Assembly: GCA_002482965.1 (NCBI GenBank)
Contig: DLGZ01000059.1
Span: 46,167-105,791, forward strand
DNA from: Verrucomicrobiaceae bacterium UBA7681
GTDB lineage: Bacteria; Verrucomicrobiota; Verrucomicrobiia; Verrucomicrobiales; Verrucomicrobiaceae
Reading direction: 5' to 3'
Length of the DNA stretch: 59,625 nucleotides
Below, in pieces: positions 1 to 8,566 of this stretch. The stretch's first letter is position 1. Each line of letters opens with the position of its first letter. The translations under genes and the position numbers were made by a program. Below the pieces are notes generated by a model that saw only the letters and a program-made list of their open reading frames with translations, was not told the DNA's origin and did not search any database.

Positions 1-446
1 GAGAGTTCGTTGGGCTTGTGGTGAAGGCGGTGTTCCAGCCCGACCTGAGTGGCGAGGCGAGTGCCGGTTTCGATCATTTCGGACTCTTTGGCTCCGCCAT
101 AGTACATCGGCACGGCGATGTTTTCGATGACGCTGAGCTGCTGGATGAGATTGTAGCTCTGGAAGATGAAGCCGAGATTTTTGTTCCGTGCGGCGGAGAG
201 ATCATCATCTTCAAGATGAGCGACGTTGAGACCGCCGAGGTAGTAATCCCCCGAGGTGGGCTGATCGAGACAGCCGAGCACATTGAGCAGCGTGGACTTG
301 CCGCAGCCGGAGGGGCCCATGATGCAGACGTATTCGCCGGGGTAGATGGAGAGCGAGACGCCCTGCAGCACGTGCTGGGTGATGTCCCCCATCTGGTAGC
401 TCTTGCAGATGTCCACCAGCTTGATGATGGGATCAGGATCGGGCAT
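1..446 (-). CDS. ABC transporter ATP-binding protein, MacB/LolD type (3' end cut by window edge)
   Basis: ATPase subunit or domain of a MacB/LolD-family ABC exporter; hydrolyses ATP at the inner-membrane face to drive the tripartite pump encoded upstream. Reading from the ATG at 446, the Walker A motif GPSGCGKST sits at about residues 44-52, followed by a Q-loop (FIFQSYNL) and the family-typical stretch about hierarchy of D-loop residues before the window ends at about residue 148. The start codon overlaps the adaptor stop codon (TGATG), which argues for translational coupling in a TolC-adaptor-ATPase operon. The permease part (either the rest of a MacB or a separate gene) lies outside the window, so MacB and a LolD-like stand-alone ATPase cannot be told apart. 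Confidence 0.9.
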   Translation of the reverse strand, partial: MPDPDPIIKLVDICKSYQMGDITQHVLQGVSLSIYPGEYVCIMGPSGCGKSTLLNVLGCLDQPTSGDYYLGGLNVAHLEDDDLSAARNKNLGFIFQSYNLIQQLSVIENIAVPMYYGGAKESEMIETGTRLATQVGLEHRLHHKPNEL

Positions 447-2251
447 CACGGGGTGGCCACTGCCACGGCTTTATCCTTGGGCTTGGATGGTTTGGATTTC
501 GGTGCGCCGCCTTCAGGTTCGGATCTGCTCGGGCCGCCCATGTCGGCCTCGGCTTTCTTCGGGAGTGCGAGGGCCACGGCTTCGCCGCCCTGCAGACCAT
601 CACGGACCTCGATGAATTCATCGTTGAAGAGCCCGGTGCTGATCTCACGGCGTTCCAAGGCACCGTTGTTGCTGATGTAGCAGAAATGATGATCCTGATC
701 GACTTCGATGGACTGGACAGGCACGTAGAGGACATCAGCCAACTGATCGACGATGATCTCGACCTTGGCGTTCATGCCTGGCTTCATCCAAGGGTGGTAG
801 CCGTTGATGTGGATGGTGCAGGGATAGACCTTCAAATTGGGGGTGTAACGGCTGCTGCTGGAGTCCGGCAGAACGGCGAGTTCGGCGACGCGACCATCAA
901 GTTCTTTGCCGGGTTCGGCATCAACGCGGACTTTCACGGGCTGACCGATGCGGACCTTTTTCATCTGTGATTCATGCACGTTCACGCGCACGCCCATCTG
1001 GCTCATGTCGGGAATGGTGAGCAGGGTCTGACGCAGGCGCACGGTGGCCCCTTCTTCGATGCTGTTGTTGTAGTTGTAGGAGGAGCTGGCGTTCAAATCG
1101 CCATAGGCCACAAGGCCGGGCTGCGGGGCTTTGATGACGCAGGCCTTGAGCTGGAGCTCCAGGTTTTCACGCTGAGCGAGCTCCATTTCGTAGCGTCGTT
1201 TGGCGGTGCTGAAGCGGGTCTCCGCCTGGGCCATGCGGGAGCGGTTGGCGCGGATGGTGCGCTGCAGCTTGTTGAGCGCCTCACGATAAGCAGCGAGGTT
1301 GGTGGCGCACTGCTTGCTGAACTCGTATTTTTTAAACAAGGCCAGCGCGGTTTCCGAAGTCTTCACCGAGAGTTCGACCTTGTCGTAACTCACGAGGTCA
1401 TTTTCCATCTGGGCGGCGGTGACAAATTTTTTCTCTGCCAGACGCTTTGAGGATTCGACTTTCTGCTTGGCCAAGGCGAGTTCAGAACGATGCAGGAGCA
1501 TATCATCCTCCAACTGGCGGAGCTTCTGCTGCGCTTCCCCATCGCTCTGGGCCTTCTGCTCAAGGAAAGGAGAGAAGTCGATCATTTCGCTCTCGGAATG
1601 AGTCACGACTGATTTTTTGACGACACCCGGCTTGGAAGGGAGAGCACGTTGAGCGATGGCGGCCTCGGGATTAACCGGGGTGCTGGCCTGCGTTTCAAGG
1701 ACGTCGGCATATTTTTCAAAAGCTTCCACGTCCGGGGGCAGCTTGGCAGCCGTCAGGATGGCACCGGTGACTTCACGACCGAGATATTTCTCGAAGTCCA
1801 TGAGGGCAAAAATCGCGGTCTGCTTAGTGTCGCGCACCAAGGTTTGATTTTCACTTTTCTGGATCTCGCGGTTTTCATCGGCGTCGATGTAGTTTGAAAC
1901 CGTGGTCTGAAAGTCGATCTCGTGAGTCTCGATCTTGGTTTTGAGGTCGGTGCTGTCGAGTTCGATCAAGACCTTGCCATCTTTGACGTCGTCTTCGGTG
2001 ATCAGATAGCCCTCAGGAATGAGGCTGAGAATTTTGGTGGGGATTTCGATTTCGCTCTTCACCTCATTGTTGTGCAGGGCGCGGATTTCGCCGCCTTGCA
2101 GAACGCTGATCTCGAGCGGGCCGCGCTGCACGATACGAGTGGGCATTTTTTCTGCCGTAGCGCCACCGCCGGACATGCTCCACCAGCCGATGACAGCGAG
2201 TGCGCTGACGCCTGCGATGATGATTCCTTTGTTGGATTTTCCTTTCTTCAT
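446..2251 (-). CDS. Efflux periplasmic adaptor (HlyD/MacA-like membrane fusion protein)
   Basis: Periplasmic adaptor linking an inner-membrane ABC exporter to an outer-membrane factor. The 601-residue protein has one N-terminal membrane anchor (about residues 9-27, GIIIAGVSALAVIGWW). A long, charged, heptad-rich hairpin follows at about 235-365. Next come lipoyl/beta-barrel segments (KACVIKAPQPGLVAYG, then VNVHESQMKKVRIGQPVKV) and a membrane-proximal domain ending in VYVPVQSIE. It is longer than a typical MacA (about 370-400 aa), the extra length lying in the region before and within the coiled coil. The start overlaps the TolC-like stop by ATGA and the stop overlaps the ATPase start, so the three genes form a tight operon. 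Family assignment is firm; substrate is unknown. Confidence 0.9.
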   Translation of the reverse strand: MKKGKSNKGIIIAGVSALAVIGWWSMSGGGATAEKMPTRIVQRGPLEISVLQGGEIRALHNNEVKSEIEIPTKILSLIPEGYLITEDDVKDGKVLIELDSTDLKTKIETHEIDFQTTVSNYIDADENREIQKSENQTLVRDTKQTAIFALMDFEKYLGREVTGAILTAAKLPPDVEAFEKYADVLETQASTPVNPEAAIAQRALPSKPGVVKKSVVTHSESEMIDFSPFLEQKAQSDGEAQQKLRQLEDDMLLHRSELALAKQKVESSKRLAEKKFVTAAQMENDLVSYDKVELSVKTSETALALFKKYEFSKQCATNLAAYREALNKLQRTIRANRSRMAQAETRFSTAKRRYEMELAQRENLELQLKACVIKAPQPGLVAYGDLNASSSYNYNNSIEEGATVRLRQTLLTIPDMSQMGVRVNVHESQMKKVRIGQPVKVRVDAEPGKELDGRVAELAVLPDSSSSRYTPNLKVYPCTIHINGYHPWMKPGMNAKVEIIVDQLADVLYVPVQSIEVDQDHHFCYISNNGALERREISTGLFNDEFIEVRDGLQGGEAVALALPKKAEADMGGPSRSEPEGGAPKSKPSKPKDKAVAVATP

Positions 2252-3930
2252 TCTCCTTTTGGCTTCTCCTTGTTCAATACGTCCACCCAGCCGCCGTCTT
2301 TCTCAATGAAGAGCACTCCCATGTCCCGCCAGAGGCGCAAACGGACGAGAGTGTGATTGATGGTGGTGGAGACCATGAGGTTTCGCGTGGTGTTCAAGTC
2401 GCGCTGAGCATCGACCAGATTGATGGCGGAGCCGAGGCCTTCGGCATTGAAGGCTTCTTCGACCTCCAGACGCTGCGTGCTGATGTCCAGCCCCAGCTTG
2501 GCGAGTTCGTACTGCTTGCGCGCCAGCTGCAAATCACGCCAGCCAGTGCGGACGTCGCTGCGGGTGTTTTCTTCAAACAGATCCAGCGCACGTCTGGCCT
2601 GCTGCTCGGCAACGATGGATGAGCGCAGCAGATTGCGCTCGGGCTTCTGATTGAGATTGAGGTCGGTGTTCAGCCCCATGCTGTAGTTCCTGTTTCCGGG
2701 GACGATGGTGAAGTCGTTGCGGTCAGGATTGTCGAGCATGTTGTAGTTCACCAGGGCGTTCACGCTGGGGAGGGCCTGCTGTTTTGCGATGAGCACTTTC
2801 CGGCTCGTGTCCTCGACCTGATCGCGGAGATTCCAGATGTCCAGGCGGTTGGTCATGGCGATGGCGATGGCTTCATCGAGAGTGCCGGGAGATTCGATGA
2901 TCTGGAGGGCGCTTTTGTCCTTGTAGTCCACCACAATGCGCTCAGTGACTGGCAGTCCCAGATTGACCTTGAGGTCATCCATGGCCTGCTCGTAGTCGCG
3001 GATGGCATTGAGCCATGAGCGCTCGAATACAATGCGAGACTGCACCAGACGGAAGACGGAGGATTTGGTGCTGTTCGCATTTTCCTTCTGCATGGCGGTC
3101 TCACGGGCGACCACAAAATCAAAGGCCTTGAAGGCGAGGTAGGCATTGCGCGCGGTCTCGCGAGACTGGATGACGCCGTAGTACTGGGTGGCGATGTCCA
3201 CGGCAAAGAATTTCCGATACTGCGCGAAGCTGCGGATGGCATAGAGCACAGAGCGCTCGCTCTGGGTCAGGACTTCCGAGGCGGACAGGTAGCCGGCCCC
3301 GCTAAGCAGCGGCTGCGTGAGGGAGAAGCCGAGCTGGGAGATGCCTGCGTCTCTCCCCCCGGTGAAGAAGCGTACAAAATTGGTGGTGAGGTTCGTCGCC
3401 AGCAGCGTGCCGGTGCGGGTCAGCGCGGAGAAGCCCAGATTGCCGGTGGTGGTCAGGGTGGAGGTGCGCACCAGATTGTTGACGCCGGTGATGGCGTCCG
3501 TGCTGGCCTTGGTGGCGGAGCCGCTGCCGCCGAAGATGGGGCCGTACTGCTGCCGGATGAGCGTGAGATTCAGGGCGGTCAGGTAAACCGTCTCTTTCTG
3601 CACCAGATAGGTGCGATTGCGATGCACCGCAAAGTTCAAGGCCTCCGCCAGACTGACCACGCGTGCATGCTCTTCGAGGTAGGCCCGGTCGCCCAGAAAC
3701 TCCTCCTTCTTCATGTTTTTGCGGAGTTCCTCCATCCTCACCGGTGGCGGTGGGGTGATGTCTAGAAACGACTGCCCTGAGTTCGGCACCTTGCTGGCTT
3801 TTTTGCGCAGGATGCCGTAGGTCTCCTTGTCCGCCCATTTTTTGTAAAAGCCCGTGCTGCAGGCGCTCAATCCCAAGGCCAGCAGCGTGAGAAACGCAAC
3901 GGCAGGCAGGAGGGGTCGATGTTTTGGCAT
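2248..3930 (-). CDS. TolC-family outer-membrane efflux lipoprotein
   Basis: Outer-membrane channel of the tripartite exporter. The chosen ATG at 3930 gives a textbook lipoprotein signal peptide (KHRPLLP, hydrophobic core, lipobox LSAC). An in-frame ATG at 3948 and a TTG at 3990 would only lengthen the n-region. The mature part carries two OEP-type repeats rich in long amphipathic helices (for example ALNFAVHRNRTYLVQKE and DEAIAIAMTNRLDIWNLRD) and ends with a coiled segment before EEAFNAEGLGSAINLVDAQ. First gene of the adaptor/ATPase operon, divergent from the sigma factor gene across a gap of about 145 bp. No clear Shine-Dalgarno precedes any of the possible starts, so the exact start is uncertain. 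Confidence 0.88.
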   Translation of the reverse strand: MPKHRPLLPAVAFLTLLALGLSACSTGFYKKWADKETYGILRKKASKVPNSGQSFLDITPPPPVRMEELRKNMKKEEFLGDRAYLEEHARVVSLAEALNFAVHRNRTYLVQKETVYLTALNLTLIRQQYGPIFGGSGSATKASTDAITGVNNLVRTSTLTTTGNLGFSALTRTGTLLATNLTTNFVRFFTGGRDAGISQLGFSLTQPLLSGAGYLSASEVLTQSERSVLYAIRSFAQYRKFFAVDIATQYYGVIQSRETARNAYLAFKAFDFVVARETAMQKENANSTKSSVFRLVQSRIVFERSWLNAIRDYEQAMDDLKVNLGLPVTERIVVDYKDKSALQIIESPGTLDEAIAIAMTNRLDIWNLRDQVEDTSRKVLIAKQQALPSVNALVNYNMLDNPDRNDFTIVPGNRNYSMGLNTDLNLNQKPERNLLRSSIVAEQQARRALDLFEENTRSDVRTGWRDLQLARKQYELAKLGLDISTQRLEVEEAFNAEGLGSAINLVDAQRDLNTTRNLMVSTTINHTLVRLRLWRDMGVLFIEKDGGWVDVLNKEKPKGE

Positions 3931-4074
3931 GGGAAGTCTGACCGGCATTGAGGGTGGTTGGGCCGGGGTTGGTTTTGGGGGACTTTTCAATACGCCTTTC
4001 CGCCGGACTATCTATCGAATGGATGACAAAACGTCGTTGCCACCACCCAAGCCACCGTTACTATCACTCCCCGC

Positions 4075-4749
4075 ATGTCCGACCTCCCCAAAGTCGCTGA
4101 AACTGAAGAACTCCTGAAGGAGACCTCCGGATCGCCCCCGACCCGGAAGACGCTCATTGAAAAATTGGACAACTGGGATGACTGGGCGAGCTGGGATGAG
4201 TTCTACCGTACCTATTCGGGTTTCGTCTTCCACGTGGCCCGCAAGACCGGCCTGAGTGATGATGAGGCGAATGATGTGGTGCAGGAGACTTTCATCGGCG
4301 TGGCGAAGAATCTGCAGAAGAAGAAATTCGACACGAGCCTGGGCTCCTTCAAATCCTTCCTGCTCAATCAGGCGCGCTGGCGCATTCTGGATCAGTTCCG
4401 GCGGCGCAAGAAGCAGCAGAGCCGCGAGGCCAATCTGTATGCTGACGAAACCGACGAGCGCCGCACGGCGCCGATCGACCGCTGTGCTGATCCCAATGGC
4501 GTGGCTCTGGAAAAACTGTGGGAAAAGGAATGGCAGGACAAGGTGATGGATCTGGCGCTGCGCCGGGTGCGTGCGCTGGTGTCTCCACGTCAGTTTCAGA
4601 TTTTCTCCTGCTACGTGATCAAGGGCTGGAGCCCGGAACGCGTGAAGAAGGAGCTGGGGGTGAATGCGGCGCAGGTGTACCTGGCGAAGCATCGGGTGGG
4701 ACGTATTTTGAAGCGGGAAGCGGCGAAGCTGTCTGAGACTGAGCAGTAG
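4075..4749 (+). CDS. ECF-like sigma-70 family RNA polymerase sigma factor
   Basis: Alternative sigma factor of 224 residues. Region 2 spans about residues 38-110, with the core-binding helix (DDEANDVVQETFIGVAK) and the -10-reading stretch (SFLLNQARWRILDQFRRR). Region 4 spans about 160-215, with a helix-turn-helix (FQIFSCYVIKGWSPERVKKEL). No anti-sigma factor or C-terminal extension is visible nearby. PVC bacteria carry large expansions of such ECF factors, often with kinases, but none is adjacent here. It is transcribed divergently from the efflux operon, so regulation of that operon or of the following gene is possible but not shown. Confidence 0.92.
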   Translation: MSDLPKVAETEELLKETSGSPPTRKTLIEKLDNWDDWASWDEFYRTYSGFVFHVARKTGLSDDEANDVVQETFIGVAKNLQKKKFDTSLGSFKSFLLNQARWRILDQFRRRKKQQSREANLYADETDERRTAPIDRCADPNGVALEKLWEKEWQDKVMDLALRRVRALVSPRQFQIFSCYVIKGWSPERVKKELGVNAAQVYLAKHRVGRILKREAAKLSETEQ

Positions 4750-4848
4750 GCAGAGATTGGCGCAGCCAGCGGCTTTTTAGATCCAGGAAGGAACTGAGTG
4801 AGTATTGGAGCGTTGTTGTCTGATAATGGCGCAAGTGTGCGGTGTTTG

Positions 4849-4893
4849 ATGAACAGCCCGAAGGGCCTGACCGAAGGGCCTGACCGAAGATGA
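4849..4893 (+). CDS. Possible 14-codon leader ORF coupled to the next gene
   Basis: An ATG at 4849 opens a 14-residue frame (MNSPKGLTEGPDRR) whose TGA overlaps the ATG of the following membrane protein at 4890 (ATGA). The mini-frame is built largely from a perfect tandem 13-bp duplication (4858-4870 and 4871-4883). It could be a leader peptide that delivers ribosomes to the next start, or a chance frame created by the duplication; there is no independent sign of translation. Confidence 0.25.
   Translation: MNSPKGLTEGPDRR
4858..4883. repeat. Tandem 13-bp repeat (two copies) before a start codon
   Basis: CCGAAGGGCCTGA occurs twice head to tail, followed by a partial third copy (CCGAAGA) that runs into the ATG at 4890. 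It occupies the ribosome-binding region of the next gene, so copy-number change would alter spacing between upstream signals and the start. Confidence 0.8.
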
Positions 4894-5288
4894 GGCGTTA
4901 TTTAATCGGATTGATCCTGGGCTTGGCGCTGACGGCGATTTTCGCTGTGGTGTATCTCTTCTCCCCACGCCGTGATGCGGAAGTGGCCTTGGGAGTGAGG
5001 TGGCTGCCATGGTCGGCCCGCAACCTGATAGTTACCAGGGATGTGTGGACTGATTATGTTGTGCGGGGCTTCATCGAAGTCGCGCCCGAGGATTTTGAGC
5101 GCCTTTTAAGCTCGCGCGCCTATGAACGCAGCGACCATCCAGAATTCACACTCTCCGAGGAGCCACTGCCTGAGGGGAGAAATCTGACCTCTGCCATTTC
5201 TTACTATTGGGTTCAGGGAGACTCACGTTGTGAACTGAAATGCGATGAGACGCGGTCATGGATTTGGTTTTTGTATTCCACGGATTGA
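4890..5288 (+). CDS. Hypothetical membrane-anchored protein
   Basis: A 132-residue protein with one N-terminal hydrophobic helix (residues 4-24, after MRR) and a soluble remainder that would face the periplasm. The soluble part contains a proline/acid-rich middle (HPEFTLSEEPLPEGRN) and a Cys-containing end (SRCELKCDETRSWIW). The helix plus positive n-region, sensible codon use and continuous frame support a real gene, but I do not recognise a family. It follows the sigma factor gene in the same direction after 140 bp and may be coupled to the mini-frame that overlaps its start. Confidence 0.65.
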   Translation: MRRYLIGLILGLALTAIFAVVYLFSPRRDAEVALGVRWLPWSARNLIVTRDVWTDYVVRGFIEVAPEDFERLLSSRAYERSDHPEFTLSEEPLPEGRNLTSAISYYWVQGDSRCELKCDETRSWIWFLYSTD

Positions 5289-5351
5289 GGCGGATTCGAC
5301 TGACTGACATTGAGCTCCCTGAAAGCGCCTGGCGTTTAGTCGCGTAGCGAT

Positions 5352-6755
5352 GTGATGATGTTTCGCACACTTGCCTGCTTTCTGGTCGTGGCTTCCCTGC
5401 ATGCAGCGGATCCCGTTTCGCTTTTCATCGAGGGCTATGCGGGACAGCGCAGCATCGCGCAGGGGGAGGAGATTCCGATCCATGTGAGCACGACGGCGGC
5501 GAAGTATGAGATTGAGGTGGCGCGGCTGGGGGCTGTGCGGGAGGTGGTGTGGAAGAAGAGTGATGTGCCTGGCGTGGCGTATCCCGTGCCGGAGGATGCT
5601 TCGGCGAACGGGTGCCGCTGGCCGGAGAGTGTACGGGTGCCGAGCACGGCGGCGTGGAAGTCGGGCTACTATGAGGTGGTATTGCGTGCTGTGGATGCAG
5701 GGGGCAAATGGACACATCGCGGCAAACGTACGGCGGAGAGCAGCGCGTGGTTCATCGTGCGGCAGGCCAAGCCGGGGACGACCTCGAAGATACTGCTGCA
5801 GCTTTGCACGAACACTTACAACGCGTACAACAACTGGGGTGGCTTCTCGGTGTATGCCTACAACAGCCTTTCGAACAATCAGGGGCACCGCGTGAGCTTT
5901 GAGCGGCCGGGGCCTTCGCAGTTTGGCCGCTGGGAACTGCCCTTTGTGCAGTGGGCGGAGAAGAATGGCTATGCGCTGGAGTTTGCTGCGAATGAGGATC
6001 TGGAATTTCGGCCGGAGCTGCTGACGAGTTACAAGCTGGTGCTGAGCGTGGGCCATGATGAGTACTGGAGCACACCGATGCGTGACCATCTGGAAGGCTG
6101 GATCGGCAAAGGTGGGAATGTGGCCTTCTTCAGCGGGAACACCTGCTGCTGGCAGATCCGTGCGGAGGACGAGGGCCGTGCCTTTACCTGCTGCAAGCAG
6201 AACTACCACCTTGACCCCGTGTTTGCCTCGCGCGATTTCAAGACGCTGAGCACGCTGTGGAGCCACCATCTGCTGAAACGGCCTGAGAACGAACTGACCG
6301 GGGTCGGCTTCCTGTGGGGTGGGTATCGCAAAAGCCATGGGCAGTTCATGACTGATCCGGCGGAGTATGAGGTGCACCGGCCCGAGCACTGGGTGCTGGC
6401 GGGCAGCGGCCTGAAGCGTGGCGACAAGTTCGGCGGGAAGGACACGATTGTCGGATATGAATGCGATGGGTGTGAGCTGGAATGGAAAAACGGGCTGCCC
6501 TTTCCCACCTGCAAGGATGGCACGCCGAAGACCTTTGAAGTGCTGGCCACCTGCCCGGCACGCTGGCACCCTGATGATGCGGAGTGGTATGAGAACTGGG
6601 AGATCGGCCGCACGGGCGCGGCCTGCATGGGCCTCTACACGCGTGGTGGCACGGTCTTCACCGCTGGCACCACTGACTGGGCGCATGGACTGCAGGGTGG
6701 TGATGCGGCGGTGATGCGCATCACGCAGAATGTGCTGGAACGACTGTCAAAATAA
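5352..6755 (+). CDS. Secreted N,N-dimethylformamidase beta-subunit-like protein
   Basis: 467 residues with a short signal peptide (CFLVVASLHAAD). After an N-terminal beta-rich domain, the C-terminal half matches the large-subunit family of dimethylformamidase: it holds the characteristic VGHDEYW at about residues 233-239 and a nearby GGNVAFFSGNTCCWQ segment. It closes with a conserved GIGxTxWAxG-like stretch (TAGTTDWAHGL). Many bacterial proteins share this glutamine-amidotransferase-like domain without acting on dimethylformamide, so the substrate is unknown. No small (alpha) subunit gene is adjacent, and the export signal separates it from the cytosolic enzyme. It stands alone between two small membrane-protein genes. 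Confidence 0.78.
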   Translation: MMMFRTLACFLVVASLHAADPVSLFIEGYAGQRSIAQGEEIPIHVSTTAAKYEIEVARLGAVREVVWKKSDVPGVAYPVPEDASANGCRWPESVRVPSTAAWKSGYYEVVLRAVDAGGKWTHRGKRTAESSAWFIVRQAKPGTTSKILLQLCTNTYNAYNNWGGFSVYAYNSLSNNQGHRVSFERPGPSQFGRWELPFVQWAEKNGYALEFAANEDLEFRPELLTSYKLVLSVGHDEYWSTPMRDHLEGWIGKGGNVAFFSGNTCCWQIRAEDEGRAFTCCKQNYHLDPVFASRDFKTLSTLWSHHLLKRPENELTGVGFLWGGYRKSHGQFMTDPAEYEVHRPEHWVLAGSGLKRGDKFGGKDTIVGYECDGCELEWKNGLPFPTCKDGTPKTFEVLATCPARWHPDDAEWYENWEIGRTGAACMGLYTRGGTVFTAGTTDWAHGLQGGDAAVMRITQNVLERLSK

Positions 6756-6795
6756 GGTGGCAAAATGGTGGTTAGAGAGCATCTTCTGCCCAGGA

Positions 6796-6812
6796 TCACG
6801 CAAGATGCGTGA
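6796..6812. other. Short perfect hairpin
   Basis: TCACGCA-AGA-TGCGTGA forms a 7-bp stem with a 3-nt loop, 40 bp after the dimethylformamidase-like stop codon and just before the next gene. There is no U-run, so it is not a canonical intrinsic terminator; it may act as an mRNA end-protecting or attenuating hairpin. Confidence 0.35.
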
Positions 6813-6827
6813 AGCCAGTCCAGCGAG

Positions 6828-7115
6828 ATGGAATACGATCAAGCAATCATGAATCCTCAAACGCCACCGCACGCAGCCGAGCTCTCCCTTCATCAAACCT
6901 TGAAGCGCGTTGAAGATTATGTGCGGCAGGAACCGACGAAGGCGGTGGTGGTGGCGCTGGGCACGGGGCTGGTTCTCAATTTGCTTCCCACGCGCATGCT
7001 GGCGGGAGTGACTGCTGGAATCGCGACCCGACTGCTGCCGCCGGTTCTGCTTGGTCTCGGTGTTCTCAAGGCATTTGAAATCTGCTGTGAAAAAGAGGAT
7101 GCGCGGACGCCTTGA
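6828..7115 (+). CDS. Small DUF883/ElaB-like membrane protein
   Basis: A 95-residue protein whose middle reads VEDYVRQEPTKAVVVALGTG, the layout of the ElaB/YqjD/DUF883 group: an amphipathic helix, a YVRxxP turn and then a C-terminal glycine-rich membrane helix. Members of that family tether to the inner membrane and some associate with ribosomes; nothing here shows more than the architecture. An alternative ATG lies seven codons downstream (6849), giving a start at MNPQ. The C-terminus has a Cys pair (ICCEKED), which is not typical of the family. Confidence 0.6.
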   Translation: MEYDQAIMNPQTPPHAAELSLHQTLKRVEDYVRQEPTKAVVVALGTGLVLNLLPTRMLAGVTAGIATRLLPPVLLGLGVLKAFEICCEKEDARTP

Positions 7116-7151
7116 GCCGGTTGGATTTGATTTAACCAAGCTTGTCTTTCC

Positions 7152-7415
7152 TCACAACTGAGGGCCGTCATCTCCCCAGAGAAGCAGCACAGGTTCAGGA
7201 TCGTCTTCCAGATTGTCCCAATGCAGGCTGCCGTCTGGCCTCACGCAGGGTGGAGGCTCATGCGGATAATACAGCGCGCGCACACCTGAGAGTTGTGAGC
7301 CGCCCAGGTGAGCACCCAGCACAACGCTTTGCCTGACCAAAAGCCGCAGGCACTGGCAGGTGTCCTTCCAAGGACAATCCAGAGAGCATTCCAAGTTGGT
7401 GGCGTGCTTATTCAC
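7152..7415 (-). CDS. Hypothetical small Cys-rich protein
   Basis: An 87-residue frame from a GTG at 7415. The N-terminus carries four closely spaced cysteines (CSLDCPWKDTCQC), an arrangement that could bind zinc or an iron-sulphur centre, and the C-terminal half is acidic and ordered-looking (LHWDNLEDDPEPVLLLWGDD). It is the best coding candidate in the gap between the ElaB-like gene and the exchanger. No family is recognised, the start is weak (GTG with no obvious Shine-Dalgarno), and a non-coding explanation remains possible. Confidence 0.4.
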   Translation of the reverse strand: MNKHATNLECSLDCPWKDTCQCLRLLVRQSVVLGAHLGGSQLSGVRALYYPHEPPPCVRPDGSLHWDNLEDDPEPVLLLWGDDGPQL

Positions 7416-7544
7416 GGCGGGAGTGTTGCACAGTCAGCAAGCGCGTTTCATCACGCTGTGTCCATGCGTAATACCACGTTCCTGAGCCTACCAGATTCCA
7501 GTAGGCTGCGGCGCTGATGGCAATTGGATGACCGTTTGCTTTGA

Positions 7545-8480
7545 TCAACCGGCAGCGCCCTGACGCAAGGTCAGGGTCATGTAGGCGGCATAGAGGGCCA
7601 GCAGCAGCATGCCGCGCCAGCGGGGAATGTGACCGCCGCGCCCGGGGATGATCAGCAGAGTGGTGACAGCCCCGAAGAGCAGGCTCGGCTGGATTTCCGG
7701 AAGGTTCACCGGATACGGATGGATCATTGCCGCGACGGCCGCAATGAACAGCACATTGAAGATGTTGCTGCCTAGGATATTGCCGAGGCCCACATCATGA
7801 TGACCGCGCATGCGGGCGATGAGGGTGGTGGCAAGCTCCGGGGTGCTGGTGGCCAGGGCCACAACGACGGCGCCAACAATGAAGGGGCTCCAGCCCAGCG
7901 CGAGAGCAACGCCTTTGCCGCCGTGGACGACGAACTGCGCCGCGCAGATGAGCATGGCCAGGCCGAACAGACTGAAACCAAGCATCCTGATCACAGGGAT
8001 TTTTTCCACGGCTGCAGGGCGCCCCGCCGCATGGGCGCGGGCATGGCGGATCACCACCATCATCCAGGCGACGAAGCAGGCCATCATGATCAAGGCATCC
8101 TGCCGCGAGAACCAGCCGTCCATGAGCAGCAGATAGACAAGACCTGGAACCAGCAGGGAGATGAACCAGTCCCGCCGCACACCGCCGTCCTCGGCCTTCA
8201 TGCCGGAGAGGGCCACCACGACAGCGAGCACCAGCGAGACATTGACGACATTGCTGCCCAGCACATCTCCCAGTGAGATTTGCGGTACGCCAGCCAGCGC
8301 GGAATCAATGGCCACCATGAGTTCCGGTGACGAGGTGCCAAAGGCGGCCACGGTGACCCCGATGACAGCGGTGGGCCAGCGAGCCCACGCGGCCAGGCCG
8401 ATGCCGCCTCTCACAAAAAATTCGCCACCGAACCAGGCGAGAACGACGCCGGCGAGGAGATACAGAATGGATTCAGTCAT
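7545..8480 (-). CDS. Calcium/sodium antiporter, YrbG-like CaCA family
   Basis: Inner-membrane cation exchanger of 311 residues with about ten hydrophobic segments. Both inverted alpha-repeats that form the ion site are present: FGTSSPELMV with GDVLGSNVVNV in the first half, and ATSTPELATTL with GNILGSNIFNV in the second. Length and motifs match bacterial YrbG/NCX-type proteins, which exchange Ca2+ for Na+ (the ion in this organism is inferred). It lies in the same region as a P-type cation ATPase (9482-12181), suggesting a cation-homeostasis neighbourhood, though the two are transcribed in opposite directions. Confidence 0.93.
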   Translation of the reverse strand: MTESILYLLAGVVLAWFGGEFFVRGGIGLAAWARWPTAVIGVTVAAFGTSSPELMVAIDSALAGVPQISLGDVLGSNVVNVSLVLAVVVALSGMKAEDGGVRRDWFISLLVPGLVYLLLMDGWFSRQDALIMMACFVAWMMVVIRHARAHAAGRPAAVEKIPVIRMLGFSLFGLAMLICAAQFVVHGGKGVALALGWSPFIVGAVVVALATSTPELATTLIARMRGHHDVGLGNILGSNIFNVLFIAAVAAMIHPYPVNLPEIQPSLLFGAVTTLLIIPGRGGHIPRWRGMLLLALYAAYMTLTLRQGAAG

Positions 8481-8566
8481 ATAAGGTCAGGGGTTGCGGC
8501 TCACCCCTCGCCAAGAGCGCATGCTGCGGCAAGTGCGATCGCCGCGTGATTTTGGAATGGACGGCT

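Noticed and set aside
5256..6686. Long open frame of 476 codons on the minus strand
   Set aside because: It is the antisense of the dimethylformamidase-like gene; its protein is Arg/Pro/Leu-rich with no domain, as expected from a GC-rich shadow frame.
7486..7508. Inverted repeat AGCCTAC...GTAGGCT before the exchanger 3' end
   Set aside because: Seven-bp stem with a 9-nt loop and no U-run; not distinctive enough to call a terminator.
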